In this document: positions 32,390 to 40,686 of the stretch, one piece after another
How positions within the stretch are numbered: position 1 is the first letter of the stretch
How the letters are laid out: each line of letters opens with the position of its first letter
From: an uncultured Collinsella sp.
GTDB taxonomy: Bacteria; Actinomycetota; Coriobacteriia; Coriobacteriales; Coriobacteriaceae
DNA length: 64,000 bases
Reading direction: 5' to 3'
Assembly: GCA_937923795.1 (NCBI GenBank)
Contig: CALDWI010000032.1
Span: forward strand, 52,671-116,670
The notes under the pieces: generated by a model
The model's database searches: none
What the model saw: the letters and a program-made list of their open reading frames with translations, nothing else
What the model was told of the DNA's origin: nothing
Made by a program: the position numbers and the translations under genes

Positions 32390-33265
32390 CTATACAAGAC
32401 CCCAGGTCTTGACCTCTTGGTCGAGCCAGCCGTCGGCCAGGCGATCGCAAATCACCTGATCGACCACGGCCGAAAGGTCGCAGCCCTTCTTGGTCGCCAC
32501 GCCGTAGCCCTGCTCGCCAAACTTGACCTCGGGCTGCAGCAGCTCAACGGTCTCGTTCATGTAACCGGCCAGCGTGGAGCGGTCCATGGCAAAGACGTCG
32601 ATATTGCCGGCGTCGAGCGAGCTCTTGATGATGGGATAGCCGCTAAAGGCCCTAAACTCTGGCTTGCAGCTAAAGCCGTTGTCCTTGATCATCTGCTCGA
32701 TCAGGCCCTGCGTGGTAGCACCCTGGCTCACGCCGATGACCTTGCCGTCCAGATCCTCAATCGAGGTAAAGCCCGAACGCTTCTTGACCATGAGCCCCAC
32801 GTAGTCGGTGCGGTACGGCGTCGAGAAATCCCAGCTCTTCTTGCGCTCGTCGGTGATGGTGTAGGTCGCCGCGACCACGTCGAGTTGGCCGTTATCGATC
32901 AGCGGGCCGCGTGTCTTGGGCGTTACGTCGGTAAACTCGACAAGCTCCTGGGCGCGGGCCTCCTTGTAGCTCACGCCAAAGACGGCAGCGGCGATCTGGT
33001 AGCACAAATCGACTTCCATGCCCTCAAAGCGGCCCTTGGCGGTGTCGTAATAGCCATAGCCGGGAACGTCCTTCTTAACGCCGGTATTCAGATGGCCACG
33101 CGACTTGATGGCCGCAAGCTTGGACCCCTTGTCGGAACCCTCGCCGCCGGCGGAGTTGCCGCAACCGGTAAGCGCGGTCCCCGTCAGCGCGAGCATGCCG
33201 GCGCCCGCCAGCTGCAAAAAGTGGCGGCGCGACACGGCCGCCCTCGTCATATCCGTCATGTCCAT
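32390..33265 (-). CDS. Amino acid ABC transporter substrate-binding lipoprotein
   Basis: A 291-residue periplasmic-binding-protein-type (SBP_bac_3) protein. The N-terminus combines a twin-arginine-like SRRHFLQLAG, a hydrophobic stretch and a lipobox LTGC, so it should be exported and lipid-anchored. Mature motifs include GHLNTGVKKDVPGYGYYD and FEGMEVDLCYQIAAAVFG, typical of glutamate/aspartate/glutamine-binding proteins. The ATG at 33265 is preferred to the adjacent GTG. It starts 8 bases after the ATPase stop. Confidence 0.93.
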   Translation of the reverse strand: MDMTDMTRAAVSRRHFLQLAGAGMLALTGTALTGCGNSAGGEGSDKGSKLAAIKSRGHLNTGVKKDVPGYGYYDTAKGRFEGMEVDLCYQIAAAVFGVSYKEARAQELVEFTDVTPKTRGPLIDNGQLDVVAATYTITDERKKSWDFSTPYRTDYVGLMVKKRSGFTSIEDLDGKVIGVSQGATTQGLIEQMIKDNGFSCKPEFRAFSGYPIIKSSLDAGNIDVFAMDRSTLAGYMNETVELLQPEVKFGEQGYGVATKKGCDLSAVVDQVICDRLADGWLDQEVKTWGLV

Positions 33266-33273
33266 CACCGCGC

Positions 33274-34005
33274 CTAGTGCAGAATCTTGGACAGGAACTC
33301 GCGGCAGCGCGGGTTCTCGGGGTTATCGAAGAAGTGCTCGGGCTTGCCCTCCTCCAGAATGCGGCCGTCCTCCATAAAGATGACGCGGTCGGCCACCTGA
33401 CGCGCAAAACCCATCTCGTGCGTCACGCAGATCATGGTGATGTCCTCCTGCGCGAGCTCAATCATAACGTCCAGAACCTCCTGGACCATCTCGGGGTCGA
33501 GCGCCGAGGTCGGCTCGTCAAACAGGATGATGGGCTGCTTGGTGCACAGGGCACGGGCGATGGCGATGCGCTGCTGCTGACCACCCGAGAGATTCTGCGG
33601 ATACTCGCCGGCCTTATGTGCCATGCCGACGCGCTTGAGCGCAGCGATGGCGATCTCGGTCGCCTCCTCCTTGCTCTTCTTTTGCAGCTTGATGGGCGCG
33701 AGCGTCAGGTTGCCGAGCACCGTCATGTTGGGATACAGGTTGAACTGCTGAAACACCATGGAACTATACTTGCGAGCCATCTCCAGGTGATTCTTTTTGG
33801 TGAGCGGCGTACCGTCGATGACGACCTCGCCCGACGTGGGCTCCTCCAGATAATCGACGCAACGGATGAGCGTCGACTTACCCGAGCCGGAAGGCCCGAT
33901 CATTACGAGCTTCTCGCCGCGCTTGACGGTGAGATTGATATCTTTGAGCACATGCAGGTCGCCAAAGTACTTGTTGAGATGCTTGATCTCGATCATGTCT
34001 GCCAT
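33274..34005 (-). CDS. Polar amino acid ABC transporter ATPase (GlnQ family)
   Basis: A 243-residue ATPase with Walker A GPSGSGKST, Q-loop VFQQFNLYPNM, signature LSGGQQQR, Walker B IILFDEPTSALDPEMV and switch VTHEMGFARQVADRV. It is the first gene of the operon ATPase - binding protein - permease - permease. A -10 (TACAAT, minus strand) lies at 34041-34046, about 35 bases upstream, and AAGGGA serves as SD. Confidence 0.95.
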   Translation of the reverse strand: MADMIEIKHLNKYFGDLHVLKDINLTVKRGEKLVMIGPSGSGKSTLIRCVDYLEEPTSGEVVIDGTPLTKKNHLEMARKYSSMVFQQFNLYPNMTVLGNLTLAPIKLQKKSKEEATEIAIAALKRVGMAHKAGEYPQNLSGGQQQRIAIARALCTKQPIILFDEPTSALDPEMVQEVLDVMIELAQEDITMICVTHEMGFARQVADRVIFMEDGRILEEGKPEHFFDNPENPRCREFLSKILH

Positions 34006-34040
34006 GAATGTCCCTTCCCTGCGTTTACACGAGTTGAACT

Positions 34041-34046
34041 ATTGTA
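34041..34046 (-). promoter_or_regulatory. Candidate -10 of the amino acid importer operon
   Basis: TACAAT on the minus strand. The hexamer 17 bp upstream (CTGCGG) is a weak -35. Confidence 0.4.
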
Positions 34047-34110
34047 CGGAAAGAACCGCGTTTCCGCAGCCCACACTACATTCCCGTAAAGAACCCGCAA
34101 CCTTCCACCC

Positions 34111-34179
34111 ACTCATTGGGGACAGACTTAAATGAGTACCTGCTCATTGGGCACTCATTTAAGCCTGTCCCCAATGAGT
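34111..34179. repeat. Intergenic hairpin with GGGGACAG in the stem
   Basis: Arms 34111-34137 and 34153-34179 (27 bp, one mismatch) contain ATTGGGGACAG and TTAAATGAGT. The 15-nt loop repeats CTCATTGG. It lies between the amino acid importer promoter and the yqeY terminator. Confidence 0.85.
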
Positions 34180-34191
34180 GCCCAGCCCAGC

Positions 34192-34224
34192 AAAAAGGGG
34201 CGCGACCATGACGGCCACGCCCCC
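34192..34224 (-). terminator. Terminator of the foldase-yqeY transcript
   Basis: On the minus strand GGGGCGTGG...CGCGCCCC pairs and is followed by TTTTTG, about 30 bases after the yqeY stop. Confidence 0.8.
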
Positions 34225-34252
34225 TCAGCCTCAACTGTGTGCCACTCGGCCC

Positions 34253-34696
34253 CTACGCGAGGCGGGCTCCGACGATCTTTGCCGCGGCAGGCTTATCGAA
34301 GTTGCCGCCGGTGGCCTTGCCCAGGGCACCCATGACCTGACCCATCTGCTTCTTGGACGTGGCACCCAGCTCGGCGATGACCTGCTCAATCAGGGCCTCG
34401 AGCTCCTCGCCCGAAACCTGCGCGGGCAGCAGGCTCTCCAGAATCTTGACCTGCTCGGTCAGGTTGTCGGTACGCTCTTGGTCGGTGCCGGCCTTGATGG
34501 ACATCTCCAGCGTCTCGCTCGTCTGCTTGATCAGACGCTTGATCATGCTGTTGACGTCTTCCTCGGTCACATCGCGGCGCTCGTTGACCTCGATATTCTT
34601 CACCTCGGCCTTAACCTGGCGAATGATGGACAGGCGAACCTTGTCCTTGGCCTTCATGGCCGCGATCATTTCTTTCTGCAGCTCTTCGTTGGTCAT
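34253..34696 (-). CDS. yqeY: GatB/YqeY domain-containing protein
   Basis: A 147-residue all-helical protein matching YqeY in full: MTNEELQKEMIAAMKAKDKVRLSIIR... through MGQVMGALGKATGGNFD. YqeY resembles the tRNA-binding tail domain of GatB, but its cellular role is not firmly known. The start at 34696 follows GAGAGG; the longer in-frame ATG has no SD. It sits 54 bases after the foldase gene. Confidence 0.93.
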   Translation of the reverse strand: MTNEELQKEMIAAMKAKDKVRLSIIRQVKAEVKNIEVNERRDVTEEDVNSMIKRLIKQTSETLEMSIKAGTDQERTDNLTEQVKILESLLPAQVSGEELEALIEQVIAELGATSKKQMGQVMGALGKATGGNFDKPAAAKIVGARLA

Positions 34697-34750
34697 CTGC
34701 AAATCCTCTCTAATAGCGTGGGCGGCACTCACGCGAGCACCGCCCCATGG

Positions 34751-35971
34751 TTACTCAGTCTTCGACGAATCGTCGGTCGAACTCTTGGTGACGCCCTTCA
34801 GACTCACGTTATAGGGTACGTCCTTGGGCATGGGGTTGACGGTGATGTCGGCATCCTTCTTGTACTGCTCCAGCCACTCGCTGTACGCGGTGCTGGCCGC
34901 TTGCGTCTTCACCACGTTGGAGACGTACTTTTTGATGTCCTTGGGCACCTGGTTGATGTCATCAACCTGATTATCGACATGGAAGTAGTCGGTGCACTTG
35001 ATGATGTGGTAGCCATAGGTCGACTCGACGACTTCGCTCACGTCGCCCTTGTTGAGTCCCTCGAGCGCCGTCTGGTAGCTGTCGACGAAAGTGGTGAGCT
35101 TATCCCAGCCCACATCGCCCTTCTTCTCCTTGGAACCGGTGTCCTCGGAGTACTGCTCAACGGCGTCCTCAAAGCTCAGATCACCGGAGTTGATCTTGCC
35201 CAGGCACTCCTGCGCCTTGGCCTTGGCGGCAGCCTTGTCCTCGTCGGAAGCGTCGGAATCAACCTTGATCAGGATGTTCGACGAGCGGCGGGCGTCGTTG
35301 TAGCTGGACAGGTTTTCGTTGATGTAATCGACAATCTCGCTGTCCTTGGGCTTGCTCGTGGGCGCGACGGCATCCTTGAGTTTCTGCTGCGCCAGACTCT
35401 CCTTGAGTGAGTCCTTGTAGGTGTCCTCGGTATAGCCGTAGGTCTTGAGGGTCTTCTTAAAAGCCTTGGCGCCGCCCGCGCTCTTGCACGCGTCCTTCCA
35501 AGCCTTCTCGACCTCCTCGTCCGACACCGTAACGCCGTTTTCCTTCTGTGCCTGTTGAAGCAGAATCTGCTGCGTGTAGGAGTCGATGAGTTGCTTGCGG
35601 TACTTCTTGGGCGTGAGGTCGTTGTCAACCAGATACTGCGCCCAGTCCTTGTCCTTGGTGTAGCCGTAGGACGTGCGCATGCTCATGATCTGCTTGGTCA
35701 CGGTGTCCTCGGTGAGGTTGGTGCCGTTGATAGTTGCAGCAACACCGCCGGTCAGCTTGTAGCCCGAGGTGTCCTCGGCCTGCGACATAAGGCCGGAGCA
35801 CGCCATGGCCGAGACGGAGAGCAGCATCGCCAGCACGCCGATGACCACCAGGACAATCTTGACGGTCTTGGACACATAGGTCTTGCGCTGCTTCTTGCGA
35901 GAGCTGGAGGCGGCGCGGGACCGTTGCTCGGACGTCGGCGCGACCTCGGGGTTCTTTTTCTTATTTGCCAT
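34751..35971 (-). CDS. Membrane-anchored peptidyl-prolyl isomerase (PrsA/SurA-type foldase)
   Basis: A 406-residue protein. A positively charged N-terminus (1-36) leads to one membrane segment (37-60, KIVLVVIGVLAMLLSVSAMACSG), possibly an uncleaved anchor; a cysteine there might be lipidated. A SurA-N-like helical region (about 75-225) and a parvulin domain (about 230-330, ILIKV...DLSFEDAVEQYSED...GDVGW...YGYHIIKC) follow. It helps secreted proteins fold outside the membrane. The acidic C-terminal tail ends STDDSSKTE. Confidence 0.9.
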   Translation of the reverse strand: MANKKKNPEVAPTSEQRSRAASSSRKKQRKTYVSKTVKIVLVVIGVLAMLLSVSAMACSGLMSQAEDTSGYKLTGGVAATINGTNLTEDTVTKQIMSMRTSYGYTKDKDWAQYLVDNDLTPKKYRKQLIDSYTQQILLQQAQKENGVTVSDEEVEKAWKDACKSAGGAKAFKKTLKTYGYTEDTYKDSLKESLAQQKLKDAVAPTSKPKDSEIVDYINENLSSYNDARRSSNILIKVDSDASDEDKAAAKAKAQECLGKINSGDLSFEDAVEQYSEDTGSKEKKGDVGWDKLTTFVDSYQTALEGLNKGDVSEVVESTYGYHIIKCTDYFHVDNQVDDINQVPKDIKKYVSNVVKTQAASTAYSEWLEQYKKDADITVNPMPKDVPYNVSLKGVTKSSTDDSSKTE

Positions 35972-36045
35972 GTTTGGCCTTTCGCATTACGAATCGAACA
36001 AACGCCATTGTGTCACAACGCAGCCCCCGCGACACACCTGGTGCA

Positions 36046-36141
36046 TGGGGGACAGGTTAATCTGCACCATTTTGGTGCAAAGGGGACAGACCCGGCAGTC
36101 AGGGACGTTCCTTTTAGGCCGGCAGTTAGGGACGGTCCCCC
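36046..36141. repeat. Cluster of GGGACAG/GGGACGTTC motifs between the foldase and PTS genes
   Basis: GGGGGACAGGTTAATC is followed by a small hairpin, TGCACC-ATTTT-GGTGCA (36063-36079), then AGGGGACAGACC, and then CGGCAGTCAGGGACG and CGGCAGTTAGGGACG as direct repeats. GGGGGAC near the left end pairs with GTCCCCC near the right end. It looks like several overlapping members of the dispersed family. Confidence 0.65.
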
Positions 36142-36151
36142 AGTGCCGACC

Positions 36152-36616
36152 TTAAAAGTGGCGACGGATGGCGTCGACCATGCCCTGCGGCGTGGTCTGG
36201 CCAAGTACATCGGCTGCAGCGTCGGTGTCCATAAAGATATTCATGAGCGCCTGAAGTGCCTCGACCTGGCCGCCCGGCTCGGCAATGCCCAGGTTGATGA
36301 CGATCTGCGCCGGCACCGGGGCACCCATGCCCGCCATCGCGTTGAACGTCACAGGTGCGGCGGGCTTTACCACCGCAATATAGGGCTTGGCCACAAATCC
36401 CGGATCGGTATGCGGAATGGCGATGTTTGCCGCCGGCATGGCGAGACCCGTGGGATAGGCGTCCTCGCGCGTGCGGACGGCGTTGAGCCAACCCTCGGCA
36501 ATGTAGCCGCGCGGGGCAAGCTCGCCCTCGAGCCGCGCAAACACCTCGCCCGGCGTCGCGCACTCCCAATCAAAAAACACCAGCTCGGGCGTAAACAGCG
36601 CTTCGTTATTCGCCAT
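36152..36616 (-). CDS. PTS EIIA component, fructose/mannitol (PtsN) type, orphan
   Basis: A 154-residue EIIA-2 domain with phosphorylatable H69 in ANIAIPHTDP and the following VAKPYIAVVKPAAPV strand. No EIIB or EIIC gene adjoins it, so it may serve a transporter encoded elsewhere or act as a regulator. GAGAGG precedes the start. A 56-bp palindrome lies about 20 bases upstream of the start codon. Confidence 0.88.
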   Translation of the reverse strand: MANNEALFTPELVFFDWECATPGEVFARLEGELAPRGYIAEGWLNAVRTREDAYPTGLAMPAANIAIPHTDPGFVAKPYIAVVKPAAPVTFNAMAGMGAPVPAQIVINLGIAEPGGQVEALQALMNIFMDTDAAADVLGQTTPQGMVDAIRRHF

Positions 36617-36634
36617 ACGCTCACCTCTCTCACC

Positions 36635-36690
36635 TAGTCACCTGGGACGTTCTTAAACGACTAGTCGTTTAAGAACGTCCCCAATGACTA
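36635..36690. repeat. 56-bp palindrome with GGGACGTTC arms upstream of the PTS IIA gene
   Basis: The element is nearly self-complementary: TAGTCA...GGGACGTTCTTAAACGAC on one side and the complement on the other, with AAACGACTAGTCGTTT at the centre. It lies in the purN 3' / PTS 5' region and could be an operator or a cruciform-forming member of the GGGAC family. Confidence 0.85.
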
Positions 36691-36768
36691 CCTAAAACAA
36701 AGGATGGCCACTTGCGCCTTGGCGCCAATGACCACCCTGACTACTCGGCTAAATTGTACTGTGCGCCA

Positions 36769-37470
36769 CTAGCCGCGAGGCGCATCAATTGCGACCTTGC
36801 CGCTCTCCAGCACGTGAACGCGACCGTCGGCGAGCATTTGCACGACCTCGGGATACAGCACATGCTCGATCGCGTGGATGTGCTCCTCGAGTGTGTCGAC
36901 GTCCCAGCCCTCCTCGACAGCCAGCGCGCGCTGGGCGATGATGGGGCCGTTGTCGTAGATCTCGTTGGCAAAGTGCACGGTCACGCCGGTCACCTTGACG
37001 CCGCGAGCAAACGCATCGTCAATCGCATGGGCGCCGGTAAAGCTCGGCAGCAGCGCCGGATGCAGGTTGACCACGCGATTGGGGAACGCCGCCAGCAGCG
37101 GCGTGTGCACCATGCGCATGTAGCCGGCCATGACCACATATTCGCAGCCGCGCTCGAGCAGCTCATGCGCAATGATCTCGTCAGCCGCGATGGGATCGGC
37201 ATAGACATCCTTGGACAGCGTGAGTGTCTGGATGCTCGCACGCTCGGCACGCTGCAGGCCCTTGGCCGAAGGACGGCTCGACACCACAAGTTCAATCGAG
37301 GCGTTGAGCTTGCCGGCGGCGATCAGGTCGATCAGCGCCTGCAGGTTGGTACCCGAACCGCTGATAAGCACGCCAATCTTAAGCGGCTCGGCCGTATCGG
37401 TGCCGGTCGGACGGGTGTAGGGTACAAAGCCCAGGCCCTCGGCAGCAGTCATCTGCTCGTTAGCGCTCAT
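36769..37470 (-). CDS. purN: Phosphoribosylglycinamide formyltransferase
   Basis: A 233-residue GAR transformylase: IGVLISGSGTNLQALID, VMAGYMRMV, VVNLHPALLPSF (catalytic His) and the downstream Asp in VHFANEIYDNGPII. The first 44 residues are an extension before the usual N-terminus. The ATG at 37470 overlaps the purM stop (ATGAGCGCTAA), so translation is coupled; the ATG at 37452 is an alternative. It catalyses step 3 of purine synthesis. Confidence 0.94.
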   Translation of the reverse strand: MSANEQMTAAEGLGFVPYTRPTGTDTAEPLKIGVLISGSGTNLQALIDLIAAGKLNASIELVVSSRPSAKGLQRAERASIQTLTLSKDVYADPIAADEIIAHELLERGCEYVVMAGYMRMVHTPLLAAFPNRVVNLHPALLPSFTGAHAIDDAFARGVKVTGVTVHFANEIYDNGPIIAQRALAVEEGWDVDTLEEHIHAIEHVLYPEVVQMLADGRVHVLESGKVAIDAPRG

Positions 37471-38563
37471 CGGAGTACACGACCTTACCGGAGCCCTCGA
37501 CGCACTCACCCACGCGGAACGGCTTCTCGCCTAGCGCGACCAGAGCCTCGGTCACGGCAGCCTCGTCCTCGGGGGCGACGATCAGGCACAGGCCGACACC
37601 CATGTTGAAGGTCTTGCATGCCTCGTTGGGCGCGAGCTCGGCCTGACGCGACACGTAGGTGATGACGGGCGGAACATCCCAGCCCATCTCGGCGCCGTTG
37701 CGGGTGACCACGGCATCGACGTCGTCGGCGAGCGCGCGGTTGAGGTTCTCGGTAATACCGCCGCCGGTGATGTGGGCGATGGCATGAACGTTGGCGCCAC
37801 CGCGCAGCAGCTCAAGAATCGGCTTGACGTAGATGCGCGTGGGGGCCAGCAGAGCGTCGGCCAGCGAAGCACCGCCGAGCTCCTCGAGCGGACGGCTCAG
37901 CTCCTCGGCCTTAGCGGCAGCGTCGGGCGTGCCCGGCTTGATGCCGTCGACACCGATAACCTTGCGCACGAGCGAGTAACCGTTGGAATGCACGCCGGTG
38001 GAAGGCAGGCCCAGGATCACATCGCCGGGGCGAACGTTCGCGGGGTCGAGCATCTTGGGACGATCGACAACACCCACGGTAAAGCCGGCGAGGTCGTAAT
38101 CGGCGGGGGCCATGACACCCGGGTGCTCGGCCATCTCGCCGCCCACGAGCGCGCAACCCGCGAGCTTGCAGCCGTCGGCCACGCCCTTGATGATCTTTGC
38201 CATGTGCTCGGCCTCAATGTGACCGATGGCAACGTAATCCAGGAAGAACAGCGGCTCGGCGCCCGAAGCCAAAATGTCATTGACGCACATGGCGACCAGG
38301 TCCTGGCCCACCGTCTCGTGACGGTCCATGATCTGGGCGAGCACGAGTTTGGTGCCCACGCCGTCGGTGCCGCTGATCAGGATCGGGTCTTCCATATCCT
38401 TAAGCGCGGCGGCCGAGAACAGGCCACCAAAGCCGCCGATGCCGCCGATAACCTCGGGGCGGTTGGTGTCCTTGACCATCTGCTTAATAGCGTCGACGGC
38501 GCGGCCGCCCTCGGCGGTATCGACGCCGGCGTCCTCGTACGTCACATGCTTGCTGTCGCTCAT
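37460..38563 (-). CDS. purM: Phosphoribosylformylglycinamidine cyclo-ligase
   Basis: A 367-residue AIR synthetase: TYEDAGVDTAEG at the N-terminus, ISGTDGVGTKLVLA, GGEMAEHPGVMAP, GLPSTGVHSNGYSLVRKV and HITGGGITENL. Step 5 of purine synthesis. It is separated from purF by 156 bases that include half of a dispersed repeat; the three genes may be one operon. Confidence 0.97.
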   Translation of the reverse strand: MSDSKHVTYEDAGVDTAEGGRAVDAIKQMVKDTNRPEVIGGIGGFGGLFSAAALKDMEDPILISGTDGVGTKLVLAQIMDRHETVGQDLVAMCVNDILASGAEPLFFLDYVAIGHIEAEHMAKIIKGVADGCKLAGCALVGGEMAEHPGVMAPADYDLAGFTVGVVDRPKMLDPANVRPGDVILGLPSTGVHSNGYSLVRKVIGVDGIKPGTPDAAAKAEELSRPLEELGGASLADALLAPTRIYVKPILELLRGGANVHAIAHITGGGITENLNRALADDVDAVVTRNGAEMGWDVPPVITYVSRQAELAPNEACKTFNMGVGLCLIVAPEDEAAVTEALVALGEKPFRVGECVEGSGKVVYSDER

Positions 38564-38668
38564 CTGAGCCTTCCTCTCCCACTACCGTTTGCCGCACAGG
38601 CACCAAACGGTGCTCATAGTTGCGTTCATTTCGGCGCACGCCATAACGGCACGCGCCGTCATATCAAC

Positions 38669-38698
38669 AAAACAGCAGGTAAAACCTACCAAAATAAA
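38669..38698. repeat. Half of the GGGACAG hairpin family between purF and purM
   Basis: On the minus strand AGGGACAGGTTTATTTTGG followed by TAGGTTTTACC. This is the same arm as at 27468-27497, but no matching second arm is present here. Confidence 0.7.
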
Positions 38699-38719
38699 CC
38701 TGTCCCTACATGGCAGGCT

Positions 38720-40390
38720 TTAGGCCTCGCCGTGCTCCTCTTCCCAGCTGCGGTCGTCGTATTTCTCGACCACGGCGTCGTCGTCAACGTGCAGCGGCTT
38801 GTCCAGGTTGCGGGGCTTAAAGCCCTCCATGAACTTGTCGCGGCCAAAGCTCTCGGGAATCGCCACGGGGTAGCGTCCGGTAAAGCACGCATCGCAGTAA
38901 CCGCCCTTGGGCATGACCTTCAGCAGGCCCTCGACCGAAAGGAAGGCCAGCGAATCGGCGCCGATATACTCGCAAATCTCGTCGACCGTCTTGTTGGCGC
39001 TGATAAGCTGCGACTGCACGTCGGTATCAATGCCGTAGAAGCACGGCCAGATGACCTCGGGCGAGTTGATGCGGATGTGAATCTCCTTGGCGCCGGCGTT
39101 GCGCAGCATCTTGACGAGCTGCACCATGGTGGTGCCGCGGACGATGGAGTCGTCAATGACGACCAGGCGCTTGCCCTCGATGTTGTCGCGCAGTGGGTTG
39201 AGCTTCATACGCACGCCCATGGCACGCAGCTCCTGCGTAGGCTCGATAAACGTACGGCCCACATAGCGATTCTTGATGAGGCCCTCGCCAAAGGGAATAC
39301 CGCTCTCGTGCGAATACCCCTCCGCGGGCGGCAGGCCGGAGTCGGGCACGCCGATGACCAGGTCGGCCTCGACGGGCTCCTCATGTGCCAGCTGACGACC
39401 CATGTCATAACGGCAGGCGTAGACGCTCTTGCCGTTCATGATGGAGTCGGGGCGAGCGAAGTAGACCTGCTCAAAGATGCAGTTAGCAGGCTCTTCGGCG
39501 GCAGGCACGCCCTGCTCGGACACAAGGCCCTCGGCGCTGATGCGCAAAATCTCACCGGGACGGACGTCGCGGACGTACTCGGCGCCCACAATGTCGAGTG
39601 CGCAGGTCTCGGAAGCAACGACCCAGCCGCCGGCGCGCGTGACACGGACGGCGGAGTCGACCGTCGCGGCGCCGTCCTGCGACGGCAGCTGCGAAACGGA
39701 TGCGGCATCGGCCTGGTCCAGGCCCTCGTCCACCAGCTTGCCCAGCACGAGCGGGCGAATGCCGTGCGGATCGCGGAATGCGTAGAGTGCCTGCTCGTTG
39801 ATGAGCGTCATGGCGTAGCCGCCGCGCACGAGCTCCATGGTCTTGCGAATGCCCTCGCGCAGATGGCCTGTACGCTGAGTAAAGTAGCCGATAAGCTTAG
39901 TCGCGACCTCGGAATCCGAATTGGAAAGGAACGGCACGCCCAGCTCGATCAGCTGGCGGCGCAGCTCGTCGGTGTTGACGAGGGTACCGTTGTGCGCGAG
40001 CGCGATAATGACGCTGTTGATGGTAGAAAGATGCGGCTGCGAGGCTTCCCAGCTCTTGGCGCCGGCGGTGCCATAGCGCACGTGGCCCACGGCCAGCTGG
40101 CCGGAGAGCGTCGACAGGTCGGCGTTGGAGAACACGCGGTCGAGCAGGCCCAGATCCTTGCGGACCATAACCGTACCGCCGTCACCAACGGCGATTCCCG
40201 CCGATTCTTGGCCACGGTGCTGCAGTGCACGCAGGCCAAAGTACGTCAGTCGAGCCACGTCGCGATCGGGCGCCCAGACACCAAAAACGCCGCATTCCTC
40301 ATGCAGCTGGTCGGAGTCCGGATCATACGTCGACATGGCGTTCACCTGTCCCGCGGCGCGCTCGGCCGCGCGGATGGTTTCTTGAGACAT
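38720..40390 (-). CDS. purF: Amidophosphoribosyltransferase
   Basis: A 556-residue enzyme of the first committed step of purine synthesis. The glutaminase nucleophile is C33 (EE-CGVFGVW), preceded by a 32-residue propeptide that would be removed. The PRTase site shows VVIDDSIVRGTTMVQLV. Cysteines near CDACFTGRYP and CRYDMGRQ suggest the Fe-S-containing Bacillus-type class. A TATAAT (minus strand) at 40432-40437 lies upstream, and GAGGGG serves as SD. Confidence 0.96.
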   Translation of the reverse strand: MSQETIRAAERAAGQVNAMSTYDPDSDQLHEECGVFGVWAPDRDVARLTYFGLRALQHRGQESAGIAVGDGGTVMVRKDLGLLDRVFSNADLSTLSGQLAVGHVRYGTAGAKSWEASQPHLSTINSVIIALAHNGTLVNTDELRRQLIELGVPFLSNSDSEVATKLIGYFTQRTGHLREGIRKTMELVRGGYAMTLINEQALYAFRDPHGIRPLVLGKLVDEGLDQADAASVSQLPSQDGAATVDSAVRVTRAGGWVVASETCALDIVGAEYVRDVRPGEILRISAEGLVSEQGVPAAEEPANCIFEQVYFARPDSIMNGKSVYACRYDMGRQLAHEEPVEADLVIGVPDSGLPPAEGYSHESGIPFGEGLIKNRYVGRTFIEPTQELRAMGVRMKLNPLRDNIEGKRLVVIDDSIVRGTTMVQLVKMLRNAGAKEIHIRINSPEVIWPCFYGIDTDVQSQLISANKTVDEICEYIGADSLAFLSVEGLLKVMPKGGYCDACFTGRYPVAIPESFGRDKFMEGFKPRNLDKPLHVDDDAVVEKYDDRSWEEEHGEA

Positions 40391-40431
40391 GGCATCCCCT
40401 CAGAGCCTCGTATTTTGGCGTTACCCGCCTT

Positions 40432-40437
40432 ATTATA
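40432..40437 (-). promoter_or_regulatory. -10 box of purF
   Basis: A consensus TATAAT on the minus strand about 42 bases before the purF start. The -35 region is not convincing. Confidence 0.5.
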
Positions 40438-40686
40438 CGCACGGCGCGACGCGCTCCCCAGCGCATGAGCAGCGCTTTTTAAAAGCCCACCGAGCTTATT
40501 ATCCGTTTTGCGACCAAACATTTTATTGGGTAGTCCACTCTCAGGGGCAACGGCCTCGAAGACTTCCCGTGCGCCATGTCTCGCCCGCGCTAGGGGCTAC
40601 ATTGTTGCAATTGGGACGTTCGTCCTGTCTTTTAGCTGGTCGTCGGCGTATCCTTGTAGGCTACTACAAGACGAGAAAGGTAGCGT
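40438..40686. other. Intergenic region between divergent purF and the PF06541-like gene
   Basis: It contains a GGGACGTTCGTCCTGTC stretch (about 40614-40630) resembling the dispersed GGGAC family. A small hairpin CTTGTAG...CTACAAG (40653-40670) lies four bases before the SD (GAGAAAGG) of the downstream gene. No gene is seen. Confidence 0.5.
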
